Assembly: GCF_913058315.1 (NCBI RefSeq)
Contig: NZ_CAJXQY010000026.1
Span: forward strand, 1-43,525
Length of the DNA: 43,525 bases
Direction: 5' to 3'
From: an uncultured Alteromonas sp.
Lineage (GTDB): Bacteria; Pseudomonadota; Gammaproteobacteria; Enterobacterales; Alteromonadaceae
The position numbers and the translations under genes are program-made. A model generated the notes under the pieces. The model worked only from the letters and a program-made list of their open reading frames with translations, made no database searches and was not told the DNA's origin. Shown here piece after piece: positions 1 to 8,465 of the stretch; the stretch's first letter is position 1; each line of letters starts with the position of its first letter.

Positions 1-45
1 ACACCTCTCTATTCGTCGGCAGCGTCAGATGTGTATAAGAGACAG
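1..45 (+). other. Illumina Nextera i5 adapter (non-genomic contig end)
   Basis: Bases 1-4 (ACAC) match the end of the i5 index primer, 5-12 (CTCTCTAT) match a known 8-base Nextera i5 index, 13-26 are TCGTCGGCAGCGTC, and 27-45 are AGATGTGTATAAGAGACAG, the Tn5 mosaic end. The four pieces abut in the exact order of the library adapter, so this is untrimmed adapter and not a transposon in the genome. Genomic sequence begins at 46. Confidence 0.98.
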
Positions 46-850
46 GTATGGCGCTGTTGCCAACTTGCATAAACGCCGAAAAAGGCACGCTATTGGCCTG
101 AGTCAGCGTACGGTAGGCGGTCCATAAACTGCCGTTAAATTGGGTTGTAAAACGTTGGGCAAAATTGACCTGATAACAATCGCCGGCCACCAGATACTGG
201 TGCACGGCCGCCAGGGCCTCACTGTATGCGGCCTGACTCATGTTGCTTTGCCAGCCGCCTTTAATGGCAAATGGCACCGGCTGTGCTGAAATCCACTGCT
301 TAAAATCGGGCACGGCTACCGCCGCAGTATGACAAAAATACCAACGGTCATCCTGAACGTCGTGGATCAGCGCACGGTTATATAAACCCAGTGCCATTTC
401 AGGACACTGATATTCGTCTGGATTACTGGCCGGCAGAGTCTCGTACTCGCGACCCAGGTCATAACTACAATAACCGGCTAATCCAAGCACCAATGGCAGC
501 TGCTCATAGCAGTCAGGCGCTTCACTGGTGTTAATACTGTGCTGAAACGCCGTAAGGTAACGCCTGGCGGTTTCAAGGGGGCCTTCATCGGTGGTATCGA
601 GTGATTCCACTACCGTGCTCTGTGCCCGCACCTCCGTAATACCATGTTTAGTCGTTAGCGTCAGGGCCGGTGACCACAAGGCGATGTCATATCGGCTGTT
701 ACTTTGGGTGGAGTTGCCGGAGTCATATAACAAACTCCAGTCGTCACGGGCAACAAACTGAAAAACCGCTTGCAGCGTGGTGTTAGCGGGTAATGTTACC
801 GGCGTGATACGCAGCGAGTCTGGGGAAAATGAAAATCGGGACTGTGGCAT
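46..850 (-). CDS. pabB: Aminodeoxychorismate synthase component I (PabB), 3' truncated by contig end
   Basis: The minus strand is open from an ATG at 850-848 down to the adapter junction, giving 268 codons without a stop. PabB uses ammonia from PabA to convert chorismate to 4-amino-4-deoxychorismate in folate synthesis. The translated N-terminal part has the component I layout: an anthranilate synthase-type N-terminal domain with LGLAGYCSYDLGREYE, then the start of the chorismate-binding domain with YLVAGDCYQVNFAQRF, a hallmark of the PabB/TrpE superfamily. The C-terminal catalytic half (usual total about 450 residues) is missing because the contig ends. A purine-rich AGAAAAG lies just upstream of the ATG. 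The gene diverges from fumA, with 176 bases between them for both promoters. TrpE is the main alternative, but the N-terminal sequence fits PabB better. Confidence 0.88.
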
Positions 851-1026
851 TCAATTCTTTTCTTGTATTTATCACAAACAATGTATTGGCAAGCCTGCTG
901 CAACCGTGTGAGTAGCTTCACGCCACCAAAGTCGCAGATGGTTTTAATGGTGCCAGTTGTCGACATGCGGTAGTATACGGATTCTTCGTCTAGATGACTA
1001 TGTGAGCCTAAAAATAAGAGGACGCC
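851..1026. other. Divergent pabB/fumA intergenic region
   Basis: This 176-base gap must contain the promoters of pabB (minus) and fumA (plus). On the minus strand a GATAAA hexamer about 30 bases upstream of the pabB ATG could be a -10 box. For fumA the purine run AAGAGGA at about 1017-1023 is a good ribosome binding site. I see no strong regulator site. Confidence 0.4.
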
Positions 1027-2556
1027 ATGACCGTAATTCGTCAACAAGACTTTATCGATAGCATCGAAGATGCGCTGCAGTTCATTTCTTACTACCACCC
1101 ACTTGATTATGTGAAGGCTGTTGAACAGGCCTATCTCAAGGAAGAAAGCCAGGCGGCAAAAGATGCCATGGCGCAAATCCTGATTAACTCACGTATGTCA
1201 GCCGAGGGTAAACGTCCACTGTGTCAGGATACAGGCATTGTGACCTGTTTCGTGAAAATTGGCATGGCTGTAAGCTGGGATAAAACCGACATGACCGTTC
1301 AGCAAATGGTTGATGAAGGTACCCGCCGTGCTTACCTGAACCCGGATAATCCGTTACGTGCTTCGATTGTAGCCGATCCGGCCGGTGCGCGGAAAAATAC
1401 CAAAGACAATACCCCGGCGGTCGTCCATATCGACACCGTTGCGGGCGATAAAATTGAAGTGATGATCGCGGCCAAAGGCGGCGGTTCTGAAAACAAATCA
1501 AAAATGGTAATGCTCAATCCCAGCGACGACATTGTTGAATGGGTACTGAAAACCTTACCAACCATGGGCGCTGGCTGGTGTCCGCCAGGCATGCTTGGCC
1601 TGGGCATTGGTGGTACTGCTGAGAAAGCGGCGGTACTGGCCAAAGAAAGCCTGATGGATCCGGTGGATATTCAGGAGCTGATTGCTCGTGGCCCGGAAAC
1701 TACCGATGAAAAACTGCGGGTGGAAATTTACGAACGTGTAAATAAACTGGGTATCGGTGCACAGGGCCTCGGCGGTTTAACTACCGTGGTGGATGTGAAA
1801 ATTAAATCGGTACCGACTCACGCGGCGTCTAAGCCTGTGGCAATGATCCCCAACTGTGCGGCAACCCGTCATGCGCATTTCTACCTCGACGGTAGTGGCC
1901 CGGCAGACTTAAAAGCGCCTAAGCTGGAAGAATGGCCGGAAGTCACCTGGGAAGTCAGTGAAAATACCCGCCGCGTGAATATGGACGAAGTCACCAAAGA
2001 AGACATCAAAGAATGGAAAGTAGGCGAAACCGTGCTGCTGTCTGGCAAGATGTTGACCGGCCGTGATGCGGCGCACAAACGCATTCAGACCATGTTGGAA
2101 AACGGTGAAGGGTTACCAGAAGGTGTAGACCTGAACGGTAAGTTTATCTACTACGTAGGTCCGGTAGACGCTGTGGGCGACGAGGTAGTAGGTCCTGCTG
2201 GCCCGACGACTGCAACCCGGATGGATAAATTCACCGACATGATGCTGGAGAAAACCGGTATTGCCGGTATGATTGGTAAAGCTGAACGCGGTCCAGCGAC
2301 TGTTGAATCCATTGCTAAACACGAATCAGTGTATCTGATGGCAGTGGGTGGTGCGGCTTACCTGGTGTCTAAAGCCATTAAGAAAGCCCGTGTGGTTGCC
2401 TTTGAAGACTTAGGGATGGAAGCCATCTATGAGTTTGAAGTGGAAGACATGCCGGTAACCGTAGCCGTGGACTCTACCGGGGCCAATGCTCACCAGACCG
2501 GCCCGGCTATCTGGAAGGCAAAAATTGCAGAGTTGGACGAAGCACTGTCTAAATAA
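1027..2556 (+). CDS. fumA: Class I (4Fe-4S) fumarate hydratase
   Basis: A 509-residue cytoplasmic TCA-cycle enzyme that interconverts fumarate and L-malate. It belongs to the oxygen-sensitive iron-sulfur fumarases, not the FumC type. The N-terminal alpha domain (about 1-285) carries three cysteines expected to hold the 4Fe-4S cluster: C66 in RPLCQDTG, C185 in GAGWCPPGM and C277 in IPNCAATR; their spacing closely follows E. coli FumA. The C-terminal beta domain follows, with GKMLTGRDAAHKR and PVDAVGDEVVGPAGPTTATR. It is slightly shorter than E. coli FumA (548) because the N terminus is shorter. The start is supported by AAGAGGA a few bases upstream. It appears monocistronic, with a strong terminator directly after it. 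Confidence 0.96.
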   Translation: MTVIRQQDFIDSIEDALQFISYYHPLDYVKAVEQAYLKEESQAAKDAMAQILINSRMSAEGKRPLCQDTGIVTCFVKIGMAVSWDKTDMTVQQMVDEGTRRAYLNPDNPLRASIVADPAGARKNTKDNTPAVVHIDTVAGDKIEVMIAAKGGGSENKSKMVMLNPSDDIVEWVLKTLPTMGAGWCPPGMLGLGIGGTAEKAAVLAKESLMDPVDIQELIARGPETTDEKLRVEIYERVNKLGIGAQGLGGLTTVVDVKIKSVPTHAASKPVAMIPNCAATRHAHFYLDGSGPADLKAPKLEEWPEVTWEVSENTRRVNMDEVTKEDIKEWKVGETVLLSGKMLTGRDAAHKRIQTMLENGEGLPEGVDLNGKFIYYVGPVDAVGDEVVGPAGPTTATRMDKFTDMMLEKTGIAGMIGKAERGPATVESIAKHESVYLMAVGGAAYLVSKAIKKARVVAFEDLGMEAIYEFEVEDMPVTVAVDSTGANAHQTGPAIWKAKIAELDEALSK

Positions 2557-2602
2557 CCAGCATTTAACACCAGTTAAGCGATTATTCGCTTAAACCAAAA
2601 CC

Positions 2603-2634
2603 AAAAACGGGTAACATGAGTTACCCGTTTTTTT
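2603..2634 (+). terminator. Rho-independent terminator after fumA
   Basis: A perfect 8-bp stem CGGGTAAC/GTTACCCG (2608-2615 and 2620-2627) with loop ATGA is followed by T7 and preceded by A5, so it could also work on the other strand. It ends just before the first possible rmuC start, which argues that rmuC has its own promoter or depends on read-through. Confidence 0.93.
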
Positions 2635-2656
2635 ATTGAAGTTATTCAGGTTGGTA

Positions 2657-4099
2657 ATGGAACACCTTAATATTATTATTCCCGCTGGCGCTGCATTACT
2701 GGCACTAGTTATTGGCCTGGTGATTGGCCGGTTTCAGGGCAAGGTACAAGCGCAACAAGCACAGGCCGAACAACAATTGTTGGTACAGCAACTTGAACAG
2801 GCACAGCAGTCCTTAGAGGCCGTCGAGAAAAGAGCTGGGCAGGATATAAACGAACTTAAGCAGCAGCTTTCCTCGTTGCAGGCTTCATTACAGGAACAAG
2901 CGGCCAAAGCGGCATTGCTGCCAGAAGCGCAACAGCAACGTCAGCAGTTACAAAGTGAATTAAAAACCCTTCAGGGCGATTTTACCCAGTTAAAAGCGTC
3001 CAGCGATGCCCGCCAGGCGGCTTTTGATGTGGCTGAAAAATCTCATGAAGAAAAGCTCGCCAGCCTGCAACAAGCCGAAAAGCGGCTGCAGGAGCAGTTT
3101 GAGAACCTCGCCAATCGCATTTTTCAACAAAAAGCCGAGAGCTTTGGCAACGAAAGTAAAACCCGCCTGGATGCGCTGCTAAACCCGTTGAAAGATCAAA
3201 TCGAAGGTTTCAAAAAGCAGGTTACTGACCAATACGTCAAAGAAGGGCAGGAGCGAGCCTCACTTAAAACCGAGATTCTGGGTTTAAAAGCGTTAAACCA
3301 GCAGATCACCGAAGATGCCGCGGCGTTAACCCGGGCGTTGAAAGGCGATAACAAGCAACAGGGTAACTGGGGTGAGGTCGTGCTGGAACGGATCCTGAAG
3401 GAATCCGGCTTACGGGAAGGCCATGAGTTCGAAACCCAGGTGTCGGCTCGTAACGAGCAGGGTAAACTGCAACAGCCCGATGTGGTTGTACATTTGCCTA
3501 ACGACAAAGATGTGATCATCGATTCAAAGGTGAGCCTGGCCGCCTACGAACGGTATTTTAACAGCGACAATGACGAAGAACGGGCTCGCCAATTAAAAGA
3601 GCACGTCAATTCGCTGCGAACCCATATTAAAGCGCTGGGTGCAAAAGATTACCATGAGCTGGAAGCGATCCGCTCGCTCGACTACGTACTGATGTTTATT
3701 CCGGTAGAGCCGGCGTTTTTGCTAGCAGTAGAAAGCGATCCCGAACTGGTCACGCTGGCCCTTAACAACAATATTATGCTGGTTTCGCCCACCAATCTGT
3801 TGGTAGCACTGCGTACCATCAACAATATCTGGCAATATGAATATCAAAATCAGAACGCTCAGAAAATTGCCCAGCATGCGGCTAAACTTTACGATAAGTT
3901 TGCCGGTTTTGTTGGCGATATGGAAAAGATTGGTAAGGCAGTAGAAAGCACTCAGAAACACTATGATGCCGCGCTGAATAAATTAACCAGTGGGCGGGGT
4001 AACCTGGTGCGTCAGGTTGAACAGTTCCGCGCATTGGGGGTTCAACCCAGTAAACGGCTGGCCGATACCAGTGATGACGACTCCGACGAACAGGACTAA
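2657..4099 (+). CDS. rmuC: DNA recombination protein RmuC homolog
   Basis: RmuC proteins are membrane-anchored, nuclease-fold proteins that limit rearrangements at inverted repeats. This one has a single N-terminal membrane helix (IIIPAGAALLALVIGLVIG), a long Gln/Ala/Glu-rich coiled coil (about residues 30-190), and the C-terminal RmuC core with GNWGEVVLERILKESGL, then PDVVVHLPNDKDVIIDSKV, in which the D and DSK residues match the PD-(D/E)xK nuclease motif. I chose ATG 2657 (480 residues). An in-frame TTG at 2636 would add seven residues but lies in the terminator tail with no ribosome binding site. The 3' end overlaps the convergent diguanylate cyclase gene by four bases, with no terminator between them. 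Confidence 0.92.
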   Translation: MEHLNIIIPAGAALLALVIGLVIGRFQGKVQAQQAQAEQQLLVQQLEQAQQSLEAVEKRAGQDINELKQQLSSLQASLQEQAAKAALLPEAQQQRQQLQSELKTLQGDFTQLKASSDARQAAFDVAEKSHEEKLASLQQAEKRLQEQFENLANRIFQQKAESFGNESKTRLDALLNPLKDQIEGFKKQVTDQYVKEGQERASLKTEILGLKALNQQITEDAAALTRALKGDNKQQGNWGEVVLERILKESGLREGHEFETQVSARNEQGKLQQPDVVVHLPNDKDVIIDSKVSLAAYERYFNSDNDEERARQLKEHVNSLRTHIKALGAKDYHELEAIRSLDYVLMFIPVEPAFLLAVESDPELVTLALNNNIMLVSPTNLLVALRTINNIWQYEYQNQNAQKIAQHAAKLYDKFAGFVGDMEKIGKAVESTQKHYDAALNKLTSGRGNLVRQVEQFRALGVQPSKRLADTSDDDSDEQD

Positions 4100-5283
4100 A
4101 CAAGGTAATTCAATTTTGTACCGGCCATTACCGCCTGATTTCGGCCGTTTGCTTTGGCCTGGTACAGTGCATCGTCAGCCAGTTTAAGCAGTTGGTCCGG
4201 GTCTCGGGCCTGACTGGCTTCCACACAACCAATGCTGATAGTCAGAGGGTCGGCTGCGTCGGCCCACTTAGCTTCACTCAGTGTTTGACAGATTTTATCG
4301 GCTATTAGTTTTGCGTCACTCTGAGACTGGTCGGCCAGCAGCACAATAAACTCCTCACCACCAAATCGGGCGACCAGATCAGATTGCCTGACCTGCTGCT
4401 TTAATTGTTTGGCGGTATGCACAATAGCTTTGTCACCAGCACTGTGACCAAAGGTATCGTTGATCATTTTAAAGTAGTCGATATCGAGCATTAAAATACT
4501 AAACGGGCGCTGATAGCGTTGAAACAGCGAGAATTGATACTCCAGTTGTGATTGAAACGCCCGGCGGTTAAGTAGTCCCGTTAGCTGGTCGTGGTCGGCG
4601 AGATATTTCATGCGCACAATTAACCGGGAGATGGTAGTGCCTACTGCGGTAGTATTGATTAATATAACCAGCACAACCTGCATCCATAGCATCAGTGACG
4701 CATTGTAAGGCGAGAAAAACAAACTGTTTTGTGGAATAGGTACGGCAACTGCCCAGAGGGTAATTTTACTGACCACCATGACTATGATGAGGACATCGGC
4801 CAGGCACAGGATGCCGGCGATATTGGCTGAAAAGGCCTCATGCAACGCCTTAAATTTCATTTTCAGGGTGGCAATCATCACCACGATAATCATACCTAAC
4901 GCCAGTAATGACGCGGATTCTGGTGTTATCCAACCGAATAAAAACAAGCCATAGGCTGCACTCACCACCAGGATCATTGAACTAAACCATTTCGGATCGA
5001 TGGTGAGGCGAAATAGGTGTCGTAGTGCAAGGTTATAGATAATAAATGAAATCAGTAATATGATATCCCCAATCACCCACAAAAAAAGTGTGGGATTGTC
5101 GGGATGACGAAAATCGAGAAGCAGGGCCAGCGCAAATAACAGGTTGGCCAGCGCAAAGCGGATACTGCTGTTATGGTACAACTGTAAAGGCTTGGCAATC
5201 ACTATCCAGCCAATACTGAACAGCAGAGCCAATAAAATATTGACTTTGTTTAACTCGATACTGGTTGAAAGGAGTGTATCCAT
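4096..5283 (-). CDS. Membrane-bound GGDEF diguanylate cyclase
   Basis: A 395-residue protein that should make cyclic di-GMP from two GTP. The first 220 residues hold about six hydrophobic segments, probably a membrane sensor domain; no ligand can be read from sequence. The GGDEF domain (about 225-390) begins with the usual DHDQLTGLLNRRAF and has the intact active-site motif GGEEF at 308-312. An RxxD inhibitory site (R299-D302) sits exactly five residues upstream, so product feedback inhibition is likely. There is no EAL domain. The start is ATG 5283; a TTG one codon earlier is possible, and the ribosome binding site is weak either way. The gene is convergent with rmuC. Confidence 0.9.
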   Translation of the reverse strand: MDTLLSTSIELNKVNILLALLFSIGWIVIAKPLQLYHNSSIRFALANLLFALALLLDFRHPDNPTLFLWVIGDIILLISFIIYNLALRHLFRLTIDPKWFSSMILVVSAAYGLFLFGWITPESASLLALGMIIVVMIATLKMKFKALHEAFSANIAGILCLADVLIIVMVVSKITLWAVAVPIPQNSLFFSPYNASLMLWMQVVLVILINTTAVGTTISRLIVRMKYLADHDQLTGLLNRRAFQSQLEYQFSLFQRYQRPFSILMLDIDYFKMINDTFGHSAGDKAIVHTAKQLKQQVRQSDLVARFGGEEFIVLLADQSQSDAKLIADKICQTLSEAKWADAADPLTISIGCVEASQARDPDQLLKLADDALYQAKANGRNQAVMAGTKLNYLV

Positions 5284-5380
5284 CAAAATGCCATCAGCTC
5301 GACATACCTTTAGTTTAGCGCAACTTCGTGACTAATTATTGAAGCAGATCATTAACCAATCGACTGCATAGGAGCAGGGA

Positions 5381-6286
5381 ATGAGCGTTCTATCCACCGT
5401 AGTTAAAACCATGCGTCCTCCGTTTTTATTGCTGGTAGTGAGTTGTCTGACACTCAGCTTTGGCTTTGTTAACTTTTTAAATATAGACGGTTCCTGGTTT
5501 TTATTAAGTTTAATTGTGGTTTGTGGCTTGTGTGCACATATTGCTGTAAACATGCTCAATGAATATGTTGACTGTACCAGTAAGCTGGATTTTTCCACCA
5601 ACCGAACCCCCTTCAGTGGCGGTAGCGGGGCGCTGGTCAATCAGCCGTCGGTGGCCGGGTTGGTAAAATACATTGGTATTGCCTTTGTTGTACTCACCAT
5701 TGCCTCAGGGTTGCTGGTGTTACAACACACGCCTGAAGCCTGGGTTTCGTTATTTGGTATGGGAGTGTTAGGGGTAATAATAGTAGTAAGCTATACACCG
5801 GTGCTCAACCGCTACCCCTGGTTATGCCTGGTGGCACCGGGATTAGGCTTTGGTATTTTAATGTCATACGGTAGCTATGTGGCCATCAGCGGTTCGCACA
5901 ATACAACAATGTTATTATTGGCGCTGATCCCCACGTTGTTAACTAATAATCTGTTACTACTCAATCAGTTTCCCGATGCGGCCAGTGATGCAGAGCATGG
6001 CCGAAACCATGTGCTCATAGAATACGGTTATGCATTTTCAGCCAGACTGTATTTAGTGCAATGGCTACTCACCATACTGGTCGTTGTGTTAACCGTAGTA
6101 GCGTTTCATTTACCCTGGTACAGCCTTATTTGTTTATTATCTATGCTGCCGGGTTGGCGGATATACCAACAGGCCAAACAGTTTGAACAGCCTGATAAAC
6201 CCTTTTTGGCGGCAATGGGGCAGAATGTCATTATGACACTCGCAACGCCGTTGTTATTAGGAGTGGTGCTGTGTGTGGCAGGCTAA
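5381..6286 (+). CDS. UbiA-family prenyltransferase (MenA-like)
   Basis: A 301-residue integral membrane protein with about eight or nine helices. It has both aspartate-rich motifs of the UbiA superfamily, which transfers polyprenyl chains onto aromatic rings. The first is NEYVDCTSKLD (N60, D64, D70), of the form NxxxDxxxxxD. The second is NQFPDAASD (N195, D199, D203), followed by GRNH. The pattern around the first motif and the FSGGSGAL segment resembles 1,4-dihydroxy-2-naphthoate prenyltransferases more than 4-hydroxybenzoate ones, but no other menaquinone gene is nearby, so the acceptor is uncertain. GGAGCAGGGA upstream supports the ATG. The SRAP gene overlaps its last 16 bases. Confidence 0.82.
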   Translation: MSVLSTVVKTMRPPFLLLVVSCLTLSFGFVNFLNIDGSWFLLSLIVVCGLCAHIAVNMLNEYVDCTSKLDFSTNRTPFSGGSGALVNQPSVAGLVKYIGIAFVVLTIASGLLVLQHTPEAWVSLFGMGVLGVIIVVSYTPVLNRYPWLCLVAPGLGFGILMSYGSYVAISGSHNTTMLLLALIPTLLTNNLLLLNQFPDAASDAEHGRNHVLIEYGYAFSARLYLVQWLLTILVVVLTVVAFHLPWYSLICLLSMLPGWRIYQQAKQFEQPDKPFLAAMGQNVIMTLATPLLLGVVLCVAG

Positions 6287-6987
6287 ACGTAACCGATAGT
6301 CCTGGTGTCAGGCAGTTGTGCGATCAACTGGAAATTCATTTCTGGCCAGAGGAGGGCATGCGGTTCAGCCGTTTTGTACGCGCCACTGAAAGAGTAACCA
6401 TTGTGCTCGAACAACAGGGAAGAAGGGTAGCGCGGAATGCCATCTGGTGGTTGCTGCTGGAGCCGGAACACAGCACCGGTATTATGCATTTCAAGCCGTC
6501 ACGTTATACTTCTTTCAATACCCGTTACGACAAGCTCAACGTGCCTCGTAGCGCAGGATATCACTCCTTTCGACAGCATCGTTGTGTTATTCCGGTCGCT
6601 GGTTTTGGTGAGTCGCAAAAAGTCGGCAGTAAAATGACTTACCACGACATGATTGCCGAACCCGACGCGCAAATGGCCATGGGCGGCCTGTATCGTGAAT
6701 GGCACGGTCACGACACTCATGGTAATGAGTTTGTTGAGACCTCTTGCTCGGTGGTTACGTTGCCGCCACACCAAAAATTAGTGGATGTTCATCAAAAATC
6801 CACGCCATTAATGTTATCGCCAAAAGATAACAGCCTGCAGCGATGGCTTGATGCAGGCATTACTGAGCCACAGGCGCTTGAAGATTTATTAACACCAAAA
6901 ATACGCCACCAGTTTAAGGTTCAGCCGATTAATAAGCCTTCACTCTATCAGCCTGCCGGAGAGTCATTTGATCTTGAACCGGATTAA
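6271..6987 (+). CDS. yedK: SRAP/HMCES-family protein (YedK-like), diverged
   Basis: SRAP proteins protect abasic sites in single-stranded DNA by forming a thiazolidine link through Cys2. Here translation must start at GTG 6271, because this gives MCGRLNV with Cys at position 2, as the family requires; AGGAG at 6259-6263 sits seven bases upstream. Equivalents of the other active-site residues are visible: an N83-T-R85 segment (usual NARxE), E114 in CVIPVAGFGES (usual GFYEW) and H174 in VDVHQKSTPLML. The core aromatic pair around the Glu is lost and the protein is longer than E. coli YedK (238 against 222), so it belongs to a diverged branch. It overlaps the prenyltransferase gene and is probably translated from the same message. 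Confidence 0.85.
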   Translation: MCGRLNVTDSPGVRQLCDQLEIHFWPEEGMRFSRFVRATERVTIVLEQQGRRVARNAIWWLLLEPEHSTGIMHFKPSRYTSFNTRYDKLNVPRSAGYHSFRQHRCVIPVAGFGESQKVGSKMTYHDMIAEPDAQMAMGGLYREWHGHDTHGNEFVETSCSVVTLPPHQKLVDVHQKSTPLMLSPKDNSLQRWLDAGITEPQALEDLLTPKIRHQFKVQPINKPSLYQPAGESFDLEPD

Positions 6988-7094
6988 CAAGCTAAATGGA
7001 TGTACAGACCATCAAGTTTTTTAGTACTTTTGTTTGTGATCCCGGTAATAGGTTCATGGAGAATGGACTTAAACACAACTGAAAGGAGTCAGTG

Positions 7095-7373
7095 ATGACT
7101 GAAGAAAAGATCAGGAAAATAGTTAAACGCTACTATATCATTTCAACATTGTGGCTATGCGCGTTTATTGTGTTTGCAATATTCCTTAATTGGCATTTGC
7201 TCAAATCAAACATAGACCGCCATTACGAGCTTGGTGTTGAGTATGTGTCCGGTGATCAGGGATATATCTGGGGCGCGTTAATTTTCGGCTTATTCACGCT
7301 TTTACACTTGGTTTTTTATTCTATCGAGAAAATATTGCTTTATATACATGCAGAAACCAGCTCTTCGAGTTAG
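7095..7373 (+). CDS. Small two-helix membrane protein, unknown
   Basis: A 92-residue protein I do not recognise. Two hydrophobic segments (about residues 13-33 and 53-80) are separated by a polar loop, with a charged N terminus (MTEEKIRKIVKRYY). AAAGGAG at 7082-7088 is well placed for ATG 7095; a GTG immediately before it is the alternative start. This is the first gene of the AT-rich accessory block of same-strand small genes. The upstream 107 bases show no terminator. Confidence 0.6.
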   Translation: MTEEKIRKIVKRYYIISTLWLCAFIVFAIFLNWHLLKSNIDRHYELGVEYVSGDQGYIWGALIFGLFTLLHLVFYSIEKILLYIHAETSSSS

Positions 7374-7448
7374 ATTGCTGTTCTGATTTAGCTAAAAAAG
7401 GTAACGGGATTTCACCGATTTAACGAGCGTAAGAGGGTTGGTAAGTTA

Positions 7449-7607
7449 GTGGCACTAGAGGGAGTTGCAGACTTAATAGAGGTAGTGGCCAGATTTATTG
7501 GGCGACTCTTCACCGAAGTGTTGATCGAATTTCTATGCAAAGGAATGGGTTATCTTATCTGCCGCAAATTCAATGAAGACATAGATCCAGATGGCTTCAT
7601 GGGGTAG
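7449..7607 (+). CDS. Small 52-residue protein with FLCKGMGYLICR...DPDG motif
   Basis: A short open frame starting at GTG 7449 and ending at TAG 7605-7607. The product begins MALEGVADLIEVVARF, continues through an amphipathic or membrane-associating segment GRLFTEVLIEFLCKGMGYLI, and ends in the polar tail CRKFNEDIDPDGFMG. The pattern of a hydrophobic helix, Gly-Tyr-(Leu/Phe)-Ile, a basic residue and a C-terminal DPDG resembles a small conserved protein type I recall from gammaproteobacteria, but I cannot name a family. AAGAGGG lies about 11 bases upstream of the GTG, somewhat far. It lies between two membrane genes and fills an otherwise empty 270-base gap. Confidence 0.55.
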   Translation: MALEGVADLIEVVARFIGRLFTEVLIEFLCKGMGYLICRKFNEDIDPDGFMG

Positions 7608-7645
7608 GTGCAGCTATTTATGTTCCGGAGTCAGTTCTCAGGCCC

Positions 7646-7942
7646 ATGTATCTGTTTTCTCCAACCTTTGCTTTATTTCTCGTAACCTTAGCTACCGTCG
7701 GCATACCGATGGCAATCTGCTTCGGCATGTATACATGGCTCTTAAAAATATTCATAAATACTATTAATTATTATTTAATAGCGGTTCCGTATTTGGTGTT
7801 CTTAGTATCTGGATTTTTGCAGCATGAAGTGTCGGGCAATGATTATGGCTTTTCCATATCACAAGGTATCGCTAATAACTTGCCGCTTTTGCTATGTGTT
7901 TACTTGTTAGCTAAATCAGGTGAAAATCGAAGCGCTGCATAA
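7646..7942 (+). CDS. Small three-helix membrane protein, unknown
   Basis: A 98-residue, strongly hydrophobic protein with three likely membrane segments (about 3-25, 32-56 and 72-90) and a short charged C terminus. No motif or family is recognised. A GGAG at 7634-7637 is a plausible ribosome binding site. It sits 38 bases after the 52-residue gene and 44 bases before the next membrane protein. Confidence 0.5.
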   Translation: MYLFSPTFALFLVTLATVGIPMAICFGMYTWLLKIFINTINYYLIAVPYLVFLVSGFLQHEVSGNDYGFSISQGIANNLPLLLCVYLLAKSGENRSAA

Positions 7943-7986
7943 GCAGGCCCTCAGGACACAGCTGATAGGATAATGCTGGTTTAACG

Positions 7987-8355
7987 ATGAAATTAAAATG
8001 CTGTGGTAAATATAAAAACTGGAAATTTTCGGGTTCGGTCAGTTTGCTGGACATGTTTGGGCTTACAATACTGCTAGCGTTTTACTTGTTTGCCATTGCC
8101 GCAATTAGCATAGTTGTGGGGAGTCTCTTTTATTCAATTTTCATGGCCTTTTTTGAATTTGGCCAATTCAGGTTTTTGTTAGAGTTTGGCGTTGAGTTCG
8201 CGCTTTTTATCGTGTTCTTAATAAAATCTCTGGGAAAGTTTCTGCATGCTTGCAGTTACTTGCTTAACTACAGGTTAACCATCAGACAGAGATGTTCAGT
8301 TTGTGGCAGCGCCAATACCTTGCTGGATGTGCCGAAAAATACCGATCCGTTTTAG
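7987..8355 (+). CDS. Membrane protein with terminal Cys clusters, unknown
   Basis: A 122-residue protein with two or three hydrophobic segments (about 20-45, 48-66 and 70-85). The N terminus has a Cys pair (MKLKCCGKYKNWKF) and the C terminus a CxxC knuckle (RCSVCGSANTLL). The four cysteines on either side of the membrane region could form a split zinc site on the cytoplasmic face; this is inference only. No family is recognised. No strong ribosome binding site is seen before the ATG. Confidence 0.5.
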   Translation: MKLKCCGKYKNWKFSGSVSLLDMFGLTILLAFYLFAIAAISIVVGSLFYSIFMAFFEFGQFRFLLEFGVEFALFIVFLIKSLGKFLHACSYLLNYRLTIRQRCSVCGSANTLLDVPKNTDPF

Positions 8356-8465
8356 CGGAATTACTATCTCGCAATATAACTAAAAAATGCAACGGTCCGA
8401 GGGATGCTTCGGCTCATTCATACCGGAAGTTAAGCTCATTTCAACGTTTGCTTCACAGAGAATTT

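Noticed and set aside
27..45. Tn5 mosaic end suggesting a transposon relic
   Set aside because: It is directly preceded by the Nextera read-1 adapter and an i5 index, so it is library adapter.
8292..8465. Longer start (149 residues) for the ABM-domain gene
   Set aside because: The extra 58 residues overlap the preceding gene and lie outside the domain; ATG 8466 has its own ribosome binding site.
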